Origin: Pedobacter duraquae
Lineage (GTDB): Bacteria; Bacteroidota; Bacteroidia; Sphingobacteriales; Sphingobacteriaceae
NCBI RefSeq assembly: GCF_004362245.1
Contig: NZ_SNWM01000002.1
Span: forward strand, 1,195,642 to 1,259,641
Direction: 5' to 3'
DNA: 64,000 nt
Position 1 is the first letter of the stretch. Each line of letters starts with the position of its first letter. The translations under genes and the position numbers were made by a program. The notes below the pieces were generated by a model. The model was not told where the DNA came from, ran no database searches, and saw nothing but the letters and a program-made list of their open reading frames with translations. This document shows positions 28,825-36,103 of the stretch, in pieces.

Positions 28825-29092
28825 TTAGAGAACAAGCAATTCAACAGGCATCGCGCAGGCATTTGCTTACAATTACAGAAACTAATCTATTCCAACCTGC
28901 AGCGTATAACAATCTGCAAAACCTAGCAGAACAAACAGGCACCAAAAATTATTTTTAATTATTTAAAGTATTTTCACTTCCCCCTCGTCTTATATATTGT
29001 GTCCAATATTGTCGCAAAATTCGCGTAACAAAAAAACACCATACTTATTTAATACATCACGGCTTAAATTGCCGTGTATCTAACACAATATA
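28825..29092. other. Intergenic region before the ABC transporter
   Basis: 268 bp. Apart from a 48-codon ORF starting on GTG in the hairpin (28812-28958), judged unreliable, it holds no recognised gene. The AT-rich segment from 28950 probably carries the promoter of the ABC transporter; TATATTGTG at 28991-28999 is a weak -7-like candidate. Confidence 0.4.
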
Positions 29093-30919
29093 ATGGCAAG
29101 AAAACATTTAAACAGTGGTAACGCAACGGGTATTGAGTTGACAAAAGCAAAGATAAATAAGGAGACGCTAAGTCATGTTGCACGTCTGCTCTCCTATCTA
29201 AAGCCATACCGCCATCAATTTATCGCTGCATTATTCTTTCTGTTTTTGTCAAGCCTGGTTGGCCTGGCTTTTCCAACATTTATAGGTGCCTTAATTGATA
29301 CTGCACAAGGGAAACATACGAATAACTATTTACCCGATACCATTCAGGGCATTCTATTGCTTGCCTTCGTGGTATTAGCCTTACAGGCTGTAGTTTCCTA
29401 TTTTAGGATATTATGGTTTGTCAACGTGGCTGAACGCTCCCTGGCAGACATCAGAAGGGATACTTACTTCAAGTTAATTACGCTCCCTATGAACTTCTTT
29501 TCCAATCGCAGGGTTGGCGAACTTAATAGTAGGATATCTGCAGATCTGTCTCAGGTGCAGGACACGCTAACCACTACCATTGCAGAGATGCTAAGACAGG
29601 CTATCTTGCTGGTAGGAGGTATCATTTTCATGGCTATTATTTCTGAAAAACTGGTATTCGCACTGCTGCTCGTTTTACCTGTGATGATTGTTTTCGCTGT
29701 TTTATTTGGCCGTTTTATTAAAAAGATCTCACGCCAGGCACAGGATAAAATGGCAGAATCCAATACCATTGTAGAGGAAACCCTTTGGGGCATAGCAAAT
29801 GTAAAAGCATTTGTTAACGAATCTTTCGAAGCCACCAGGTATCAAAACACCATTCGTGAGGTAGCTAATATTGCCATTAAGGGTGCTAAATTCAGAGGCA
29901 TGTTTGTCTCTTTTATCGTACTATGTGTTTTTGGAGGCATATTGGGTGTTGTCGGTTATGGTTGTATCCTGGTCAGTCAGCACGAAATCACCTTCGGCGA
30001 ATTATTAAAATTTGCACTGTACGCGATGTTCCTGGGAAGCTCACTGGGCAGTTTCCCTGAGCTATTTGCAAATCTGCAAAAGGCTGTTGGTGCCAGTGAA
30101 CGCGTGTTGGAAATATTGGCTGAACAGGGGGAAGAAATAGCTGTAAACGAAAAGGACAACAGGGTAACACAAACTATCGCAGGAAATCTTGAGTTTAAAA
30201 GCGTCAATTTCGCCTACCCCTCAAGACCAGAAGTAGAGGTGCTCAGCAACGTATCTTTTGAGGCCGCAGCCGGACAAAAAGTAGCTATCGTAGGTCCAAG
30301 TGGTTCAGGAAAATCTACAATGGCCGGATTAATCTTACAGTTTTATCACCCGCAAAGTGGAGCAATAGTTTTTGACGGCAAGCCTGCCAGCAAGTATTCT
30401 CTTAGCGATATCAGGAATCAGGTAGCTATTGTTCCACAGGATGTCTTGTTATTCGGCGGTACAATTTTGGAAAACATCGCATATGGTAAACTAACTGCCA
30501 CGAAGGAAGAAATCCTCGAGTCGGCCAAACGCGCAAATGCCCATCAATTTATCACTGCATTCCCCGAAGGTTATGAAACTGTAGTTGGAGAACGGGGTGT
30601 AAAACTTTCAGGCGGACAAAGACAGCGCATTGCTATTGCAAGGGCATTGCTAAAAAATCCAGCTATATTGATTTTAGACGAAGCCACTTCTTCCCTGGAT
30701 TCTGAATCAGAGCGTCTCGTACAGGACGCGCTCGAAGAATTAATGAAGGGCAGAACCTCCATCATCATCGCACATCGCTTATCGACAATACGCGAAGCAG
30801 ATAAAATCCTCGTATTAGAGCGGGGACAAATTATTGAATCTGGTACACACGCTGAATTAATCCAGACTGAGCAAGGCCTATATAAGTATTTGAGCGGGCT
30901 TCAGTTTGAAAGTAAGTAA
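29093..30919 (+). CDS. ABC exporter, fused permease-ATPase (MsbA/multidrug type)
   Basis: 608 aa. Residues about 35-330 form a six-helix type-I exporter membrane domain; residues about 360-605 form the nucleotide-binding domain with Walker A GPSGSGKST (about 400-408), signature LSGGQ, Walker B ILILDEATSS and the H-loop His in IIAHRLST. Homodimers of this kind export lipids, drugs or peptides. No substrate-specific neighbour is present. Start ATG at 29093. Lipid A flippase activity is possible but not shown. Confidence 0.92.
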   Translation: MARKHLNSGNATGIELTKAKINKETLSHVARLLSYLKPYRHQFIAALFFLFLSSLVGLAFPTFIGALIDTAQGKHTNNYLPDTIQGILLLAFVVLALQAVVSYFRILWFVNVAERSLADIRRDTYFKLITLPMNFFSNRRVGELNSRISADLSQVQDTLTTTIAEMLRQAILLVGGIIFMAIISEKLVFALLLVLPVMIVFAVLFGRFIKKISRQAQDKMAESNTIVEETLWGIANVKAFVNESFEATRYQNTIREVANIAIKGAKFRGMFVSFIVLCVFGGILGVVGYGCILVSQHEITFGELLKFALYAMFLGSSLGSFPELFANLQKAVGASERVLEILAEQGEEIAVNEKDNRVTQTIAGNLEFKSVNFAYPSRPEVEVLSNVSFEAAAGQKVAIVGPSGSGKSTMAGLILQFYHPQSGAIVFDGKPASKYSLSDIRNQVAIVPQDVLLFGGTILENIAYGKLTATKEEILESAKRANAHQFITAFPEGYETVVGERGVKLSGGQRQRIAIARALLKNPAILILDEATSSLDSESERLVQDALEELMKGRTSIIIAHRLSTIREADKILVLERGQIIESGTHAELIQTEQGLYKYLSGLQFESK

Positions 30920-30956
30920 TTGACCCAACAGCGCATGGCTACCTAATATTTTATAT

Positions 30957-30994
30957 GAATTGCAAAGTATTTTATTTACTTTGCAATTCAAAGT
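30957..30994. promoter_or_regulatory. Interlocking palindromes (CAAAGT/ACTTTG) over a promoter
   Basis: GAATTGCAAAGTA (30957-30969) and TACTTTGCAATTC (30977-30989) are a perfect 13-bp inverted repeat with a 7-bp spacer. Its right arm also forms ACTTTG-N5-CAAAGT (30978-30994). The arms cover the TTACTTTG -7-like box about 30 nt before the next ATG. This looks like a repressor operator; it could also act as a terminator hairpin for the ABC gene, but no T tract follows. Confidence 0.6.
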
Positions 30995-31015
30995 GAAGTT
31001 AATCAGTCTCAGCTC

Positions 31016-31357
31016 ATGAAAACGACCAAAAAGAAATTTGTAGCTATCTTCCTCACATCTGGATTTATCTTTCTTTTTTTATATAACCTAGGTATTCGAT
31101 CAGTCGTCCGACTCATACCTGAAAGCGGAGCAGCCTTTTTAAGAACAGACACCCTTACAGGCTGGAAAAGTGCAGTCGCCACAATTTTGTACCCAGTTAA
31201 AATTGTCTTGATTGGTCCTGTGTTGCCTTTAATGGACCTGCCGGATCCGCCTCCACCATTTTTGGCTATCGGACTTGCAATTTATTGGACTGTCCTTGCT
31301 TTGATCATTTATAATCTTGTAATTAAAATCAAACGATTTCAAACACACAATCCTTAG
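31016..31357 (+). CDS. Small membrane protein of unknown function
   Basis: 113 aa. TM1 at about 8-26, an extracytoplasmic loop with GWKSAVATILYPVKIVLIGPVL (possibly a re-entrant helix) and a PDPPPPF proline run, and TM2 at about 82-104, then a basic cytoplasmic tail. No family recognised. It stands alone, with a strong palindrome over its promoter, so it is likely a tightly controlled single gene. Convergent with the response regulator gene, 60 bp apart. Confidence 0.65.
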   Translation: MKTTKKKFVAIFLTSGFIFLFLYNLGIRSVVRLIPESGAAFLRTDTLTGWKSAVATILYPVKIVLIGPVLPLMDLPDPPPPFLAIGLAIYWTVLALIIYNLVIKIKRFQTHNP

Positions 31358-31417
31358 TTTTTAGTTATCTAATTGTTTATTCAATATGCACATACTTACC
31401 AGGAAAGAAATATAGAA

Positions 31418-32107
31418 TCAATCTTTAAAAATCTTTAATCTAAACCCGACTCCCCGGATACTTTCAATACTAACTGTAGTATCATCCGCCAATAATTTTC
31501 GAATCCTGGTAATAAATACATCCAGACTCCGACCGCTAAAAAAATCTTGTTCTTGCCACAAAGCATGGAGAATATCAGTCCTTTTAATCAGTTGATCACC
31601 GTGATCATATAAATATTTTAATAAACCGGCTTCCTTCTCAGTAAGTATTTTCTCAGCACTACCAACGACCAATGTCAGATTCTCCGGATCGAATTCGGAA
31701 TTCCCCAGCTGAATGACCGTACCTCCCGCTCGATCTAAGGGCTTGTTTCGTTTTAAGATATTCCGAACGCGCAAAATCAATTCGTCAACATCAAAAGGTT
31801 TCACGATATAATCATCGGCACCAAGTCTTAACCCAAACAAAACATCTTCCTTTAGTTTGCGCGCGGTTACGAACAAAAATGGTAGTTCAGGATGTTTTTC
31901 AGAAAGATAGGCAGCAAAACTAAATCCATCCTCAACGGGCATCATCACATCAATGATTAGGATCGAATAGGTGTTATTATTTAATTCTTCCCGTGCCTCG
32001 CGACCGTTATATACCCTGTTACTAAAAAAGCCATTTAAAGTCAGATATCTGCTTAATAGATTACCCAGGTCTATGTCATCCTCTACAATCAACACCTTAG
32101 TTTTCAT
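31418..32107 (-). CDS. Response regulator, OmpR/PhoB family
   Basis: 229 aa. The receiver domain (1-120) has acidic pocket ED 9-10/D11, phospho-acceptor Asp53 (IIDVMMP), Thr in FVTARK and Lys in YIVKPF. The winged-helix output domain (about 130-229) contains LTEKEAGLLKYL and FITRIRKLLADD. It overlaps the 3' end of the kinase gene by 11 bp, so the two are translated from one mRNA. The best candidate target is the run of CATTAAC repeats at 33520-33548. It resembles the RprY-type regulators of Bacteroidota. Confidence 0.92.
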   Translation of the reverse strand: MKTKVLIVEDDIDLGNLLSRYLTLNGFFSNRVYNGREAREELNNNTYSILIIDVMMPVEDGFSFAAYLSEKHPELPFLFVTARKLKEDVLFGLRLGADDYIVKPFDVDELILRVRNILKRNKPLDRAGGTVIQLGNSEFDPENLTLVVGSAEKILTEKEAGLLKYLYDHGDQLIKRTDILHALWQEQDFFSGRSLDVFITRIRKLLADDTTVSIESIRGVGFRLKIFKD

Positions 32108-33470
32108 ACAGTGCCAATTTTATAGTAAAAGTACTCCCCTCGTTAGTAGAGTGCTCAAGAATCAGATCACCACCCATCTGTGAGATTTCCTGCCTGCTTA
32201 CGTACAAACCAAGCCCAAGTCCTTTAACGGTATGGAGGTTTTGTTCCGGTACGCGATAAAATTTATCAAAAACAAGGCGCTGATGTTTATACGCAATACC
32301 GATGCCTTTATCTGTAATTTTGATAAGGTAAAAACGATTAAGCACGAAAGTGTCGATACTGATATCGGTTCCTGACAGGCTATATTTAGCGGCGTTGCTG
32401 ATCAGATTATCCAGGGCCTTTTCCAATACTTTTCTATTACCACGTAATTCGACTGTTGATGTTTCAATATCAGCAACCAGTTGATGCGCCTCAAGTCTGA
32501 CATCCTGAATATAGGCACGAAGAAAATCAGTTATATTTAATAGTTCAACTTGAATCTGACGATAGTTGCTCATTTCAGTTTCCAAAACCTCGTCTACCGT
32601 TTGCCGGATTTTCTCATGCTGCCTCGCGAGTGATCCAAGTAATTCATCAAAAAGATTGGCATCTTCACGTATTTCGGGTAAAGACAGGCTCTTTACAATA
32701 ATACTGGCCGAACTGAGTGGTGTTTTTAACTCATGCGTAACATTGTTCACAAAATCTGTTTGAATATCACTGATCTTTTTCTGACGTATTATAGCACTAA
32801 ACGTTAGATAGAAAAGCAATCCTACGGATAACAGAAGCGCAGTTGCCAATAAAAAGGTCCGGGTTGTTCTGTGGAGCACCACCTGCCCCATAGCTACCAC
32901 ATCCACATACTGCATACCTGAAAAAGAAACTTTAATCTGTTTATCCTTATTTTTTGCACCGTCGATGGTTAAATCAAAAGACCCCTTGAACGATGCCAAT
33001 TTGAGTAAATCCTTGGCAGCGTTATTACGTTCATAATCTCGATAAAGCTTGTTTTGCGTAGCCAACATATTGTGCACAACACCATTGATCTGAACACTGA
33101 ACCCCTCGAATCTGAATAGATATTTTCCGTTCTTTAGCTGATCTGTTTTTTGAAAGTTTAAATTAACCAAAGCGCTGATTACGCGGGTTAACGAATCGTT
33201 TTTACGCGCCAGGTATCCGATCAGCACATCGTCCGAGACCTGTTTACCTGAAAAAGATCGGATATCAGCAGTCAGGTTTGGTAGAATTTCAAATTGCAGC
33301 GTTTTACCTTGCGTGATGATGGGGACGGCAACTGCTTTGATTTCCCGATTGTATTGCGCCAATGTTTGCTTATAATTCTGGCTCACCAGCTCATACTGAA
33401 TATAAATGAGCAAACCCAGGGTGATTAGGCTAACAGCAATTAGTGCCCGTATTTTGGAGCGGAATTTCAT
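32097..33470 (-). CDS. Sensor histidine kinase (RprX-like)
   Basis: 457 aa from the ATG at 33470; the frame also allows a TTG at 33479, but that codon lies inside a -7 box. TM1 at about 8-25, a periplasmic sensor (~30-205), TM2 at about 206-228, then HisKA with phospho-acceptor His246 (NVTHELKTPL) and an HATPase domain (NLISNAAKYS, DKGIGI, GLGLYVS). Two-helix architecture with a ~180-residue periplasmic part suggests an envelope signal. Partner of the overlapping response regulator. Confidence 0.92.
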   Translation of the reverse strand: MKFRSKIRALIAVSLITLGLLIYIQYELVSQNYKQTLAQYNREIKAVAVPIITQGKTLQFEILPNLTADIRSFSGKQVSDDVLIGYLARKNDSLTRVISALVNLNFQKTDQLKNGKYLFRFEGFSVQINGVVHNMLATQNKLYRDYERNNAAKDLLKLASFKGSFDLTIDGAKNKDKQIKVSFSGMQYVDVVAMGQVVLHRTTRTFLLATALLLSVGLLFYLTFSAIIRQKKISDIQTDFVNNVTHELKTPLSSASIIVKSLSLPEIREDANLFDELLGSLARQHEKIRQTVDEVLETEMSNYRQIQVELLNITDFLRAYIQDVRLEAHQLVADIETSTVELRGNRKVLEKALDNLISNAAKYSLSGTDISIDTFVLNRFYLIKITDKGIGIAYKHQRLVFDKFYRVPEQNLHTVKGLGLGLYVSRQEISQMGGDLILEHSTNEGSTFTIKLALYEN

Positions 33471-33476
33471 AGTACT

Positions 33477-33484
33477 CAAAGATA
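33477..33484 (-). promoter_or_regulatory. -7 promoter box of the two-component operon
   Basis: Minus strand TATCTTTG, a perfect TAnnTTTG, ending six bases before the kinase ATG at 33470. It implies a leaderless or almost leaderless mRNA and rules out the TTG start at 33479. Confidence 0.6.
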
Positions 33485-33519
33485 CATTGCAGAAAGAAAA
33501 AACCGGACAATCGAAACAT

Positions 33520-33548
33520 CATTAACTTTTCATTAACCTTACATTAAC
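33520..33548. promoter_or_regulatory. Three CATTAAC direct repeats at 11-bp spacing (response-regulator sites?)
   Basis: CATTAAC begins at 33520, 33531 and 33542, that is one helical turn apart. OmpR/PhoB-type regulators bind such tandem repeats. The array lies in the divergent gap between the kinase/regulator operon and the DUF6624 gene, about 23 bp upstream of a -7-like box (CATTTTTG, 33571-33578) for the latter and ~40 bp from the operon's own -7 box. Confidence 0.6.
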
Positions 33549-33595
33549 CATCGAGCTCCGCGGCATCCTGCATTTTTGCTGAAATTTAAATAAGC

Positions 33596-34279
33596 ATGAG
33601 AAAGTATATCCTTTTAGTAACTGTTACTTTAACAAGTATAGCAGTTCAAGCACAAGTAACGTCATTCAATATTGATAGCAACAAATTTATCAAACCACTT
33701 ACAAAAACACTGGATAGCATTTACATTGAGGATCAAAAACCGCGCGAAGCCTTTGCGCAAGCGCTAAAACGTAAAGACCCGCAGCCGGTAGTTGATAGCC
33801 TGAGAAAGATCATGTTGACTAAAGACCACGAGAATCTCGAAAAAGTAAACGCAATTATCGATAAGTACGGTTGGCTTGGCCCGGAACAGGTAGGTTTAAA
33901 TGCCAGTCAGGCTTTGTTCCTTGTCCTGCAGCATGCAGACCTCGCTACACAAAAAAAGTATCTGCCCATGATCCGCTCGGCAGAAAAACGTGGACAAATA
34001 CTTTCAAGCAATCTTGCCATTATGGAGGATCGTGTACAGATGCGTGAAGGCAAAAAACAACCATATGGCAGTCAGGCGATAAGAGACCCGCAATCTGCAC
34101 AGTTGTATTTTTACCCGATAGAAGACCCTGACCATGTAGACGAGAGGAGAAAATCTATGGGTCTGATACCGATGGATCAATACGCCAAGGCGATGGAAAT
34201 GACCTGGGATCTGGAAGACTATAAGCGCAAACTTCCGGAGTTTGAGGAAAAAGCAAAAAAGATTTTCAAAAAGCCGTAG
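33596..34279 (+). CDS. Secreted DUF6624 family protein
   Basis: 227 aa. A signal peptide (KYILLVTVTLTSIAVQAQ, cleaved near residue 20) is followed by a helical domain with GWLGPEQVGLNASQALFLV, LQHAD and the conserved EDRVQMREGKKQPYGSQ and PDHVDERRKSMGL segments of DUF6624. No enzyme activity is established for the family. It is divergent from the two-component operon and is the likely target of its regulator through the CATTAAC repeats. Convergent with the medium-chain oxidoreductase. Confidence 0.8.
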   Translation: MRKYILLVTVTLTSIAVQAQVTSFNIDSNKFIKPLTKTLDSIYIEDQKPREAFAQALKRKDPQPVVDSLRKIMLTKDHENLEKVNAIIDKYGWLGPEQVGLNASQALFLVLQHADLATQKKYLPMIRSAEKRGQILSSNLAIMEDRVQMREGKKQPYGSQAIRDPQSAQLYFYPIEDPDHVDERRKSMGLIPMDQYAKAMEMTWDLEDYKRKLPEFEEKAKKIFKKP

Positions 34280-34287
34280 TCATCAGA

Positions 34288-35262
34288 TCATCCTACACTT
34301 AGCACCAAACGCTTGCCACCAGAAACCTCCAGGTCCCATAATTCAGCAACATTTTCCAATTTAACGCTTATGGTTTCTATCTTCAGTTTGCCTGCTGCGG
34401 CTAGTTCGAACATTTCGGGAAGAATGTCCGAGAAAAGCAGGCCGACTTGTTTTTTTGACCAGGAGCCAAGTCCTGAACCTGTTAACTGAAGATCTGTACC
34501 CCGCAAACTTGCTGCAGATAATTGGATAAGATCGCCTGCAATACTGCCTACAGAAACATACCTGATCTGGTTGGTAAAGGAGCCATCACCTTTGATTACC
34601 GACAACAATAGCTCTGCAGTATGTCCCCATAAATAATCGATAACAACGTCGATAGGCGTCTGCATGTGTATGCGCGCAAGCTGTTCAACAATTTGCGTGT
34701 CATCCTGCAATAGCGAAACCTGCTCATCAGCACCCAATACGGCTAACTCAGCTAGAGAACCTGGATTTCTGCCAGTTACGATCACCTTTTTTGCACCATA
34801 GTATTTAGCAATCTGAACGGCCACTCGCCCGGTAAAACTCGTTGCGCCATTGATCAGCACAATATCACCAGGCTGAATATCTGCCTTAAACCGTAAAGCC
34901 ATCGCAGAACCGATAACGGCATTAGGCAACGCTGCTGCCGTCATGTTGTCTAACAGTGCAGGAATTTTAACCATCCGATCTTTATAAACCACCGCCTTTT
35001 CCGCTGCCATCCCGTTTACAGCCATAGCATATACACGGCTGCCGTCTTCCAACGTGCATACTCCGTCGCCGCCAACAACGCTTTCCTTTTGTGTAAGTTT
35101 AAGTGTAGAATAGTGTTTCCCGCTTGCACGACTTTTATCCAGATGTTTAATAGCTACCGCTTTCACGGCAACAACCACTTCATCATGATTTTTTGCAATA
35201 GGATCTGGGAAATCGACATATTGAGGCATTTCCCCCTTTTGAAATAATACTGCTGCTTTCAT
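34288..35262 (-). CDS. Medium-chain (zinc-independent) quinone/alcohol oxidoreductase
   Basis: 324 aa with a GroES-like N-terminal half and a Rossmann NAD(P)-binding half: GDIVLINGATSFTGRVAVQ near 133-151 and VIVTGRNPGSL. No structural or catalytic zinc cysteines are visible, as in quinone oxidoreductase-like members. It lies 69 bp downstream of a Crp/Fnr gene on the same strand, with its own perfect -7 box and a palindrome in that gap, so it is probably the target of that regulator. Substrate unknown. Confidence 0.88.
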   Translation of the reverse strand: MKAAVLFQKGEMPQYVDFPDPIAKNHDEVVVAVKAVAIKHLDKSRASGKHYSTLKLTQKESVVGGDGVCTLEDGSRVYAMAVNGMAAEKAVVYKDRMVKIPALLDNMTAAALPNAVIGSAMALRFKADIQPGDIVLINGATSFTGRVAVQIAKYYGAKKVIVTGRNPGSLAELAVLGADEQVSLLQDDTQIVEQLARIHMQTPIDVVIDYLWGHTAELLLSVIKGDGSFTNQIRYVSVGSIAGDLIQLSAASLRGTDLQLTGSGLGSWSKKQVGLLFSDILPEMFELAAAGKLKIETISVKLENVAELWDLEVSGGKRLVLSVG

Positions 35263-35281
35263 TTTCTTAAATATTATGAAA

Positions 35282-35289
35282 CAAAATTA
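35282..35289 (-). promoter_or_regulatory. -7 promoter box of the oxidoreductase gene
   Basis: Minus strand TAATTTTG, a perfect TAnnTTTG, about 20 nt before the ATG at 35262. Confidence 0.6.
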
Positions 35290-35311
35290 GCCAGGATGGT
35301 TCTGCAGGAAC

Positions 35312-35327
35312 GATAACATTTGTTATC
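35312..35327. promoter_or_regulatory. Crp/Fnr-type palindrome GATAAC-N4-GTTATC
   Basis: Perfect inverted repeat GATAAC-ATTT-GTTATC. With the -7 box at 35289-35282, its centre falls about 42-44 bp upstream of the predicted transcript start, the classical position for Crp/Fnr activation (class II, -41.5). It lies just after the stop of the regulator gene. Confidence 0.65.
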
Positions 35328-35331
35328 AAGT

Positions 35332-35970
35332 TTAGAAATGAGCGTTGCCTTTAGCTAGTTTACTTTTAATCCTGCTGAGATGTACAGTGCTGACGCCGAG
35401 ATAAGAAGCGATATAATGCTGAGCAACACGCTGAATGATATGCGGGCGATCAGTTAGCAGTTTCAGATAGCGCTGTTCGGGCGTATCCCTAATAAAAGAC
35501 ACGAACTCATTGATATAATGACTTTGTCGCTGGGCAAAAATCGACATAATCATCTTGAAAAATTGCGGCTCCCTACTTAAATCATCTATAAGCTCGATCA
35601 CATATTTTTTAGGAAGCAAATAAATCACCGAGGGTTCTATAGTTTCTATAGTAAATGCACTTGGTACATTACCTACAAAGCTTTCCAGGGAAGTCAGCCC
35701 TTCATGCTCAAAAAAGAACTGCACTGTTTTATCAAGTCCATCGTTATTAAAGAAAAGGCGTACACAACCCTTTTCAATAAAAACATACTGTCCAGATACC
35801 TTACCCTCTTCCAGCAAAATGGTTTTAGCACCAACATCGAGGCGCTGCTGGTATGATCGGTATTTTTCCAGAAATGGCTCCAGTTCCGGAAACTGGTCTT
35901 TAAAATGAAAAAGCATATAAGGGCATTGATGATTTACTTCAAATTTACTATCTTTCTGATCAAGAATCAT
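35332..35970 (-). CDS. Crp/Fnr family transcriptional regulator (second)
   Basis: 212 aa. The beta-roll sensor domain (about 30-130) contains KTILLEEGKVSGQYVFIEKG and VRLFFNNDGLDKTVQFFFE; the residues needed for cAMP binding are not evident. The helix-turn-helix near 175-205 reads HYIASYLGVSTVHLSRIKSK, parallel to the first regulator of this window. It lies 69 bp upstream of the oxidoreductase gene it probably activates. The upstream 133 bp contain no recognised gene. Confidence 0.87.
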   Translation of the reverse strand: MILDQKDSKFEVNHQCPYMLFHFKDQFPELEPFLEKYRSYQQRLDVGAKTILLEEGKVSGQYVFIEKGCVRLFFNNDGLDKTVQFFFEHEGLTSLESFVGNVPSAFTIETIEPSVIYLLPKKYVIELIDDLSREPQFFKMIMSIFAQRQSHYINEFVSFIRDTPEQRYLKLLTDRPHIIQRVAQHYIASYLGVSTVHLSRIKSKLAKGNAHF

Positions 35971-36103
35971 CAGGAACTTGACCCAACATCACAATCAACG
36001 GATAAGATCAGCTGATTTGGTTTAATGGTAAACGTTCGAGCACCACCATCATAACTTCATGAAATAATTAGTTATGCATACCATTTACCACAACGACAAC
36101 TGA

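Noticed and set aside
28812..28958. 48-codon ORF starting with GTG inside the SDR terminator hairpin
   Set aside because: The composition is coding-like in part, but the start is in a hairpin arm, no promoter or family is seen, and the length is within chance expectation.
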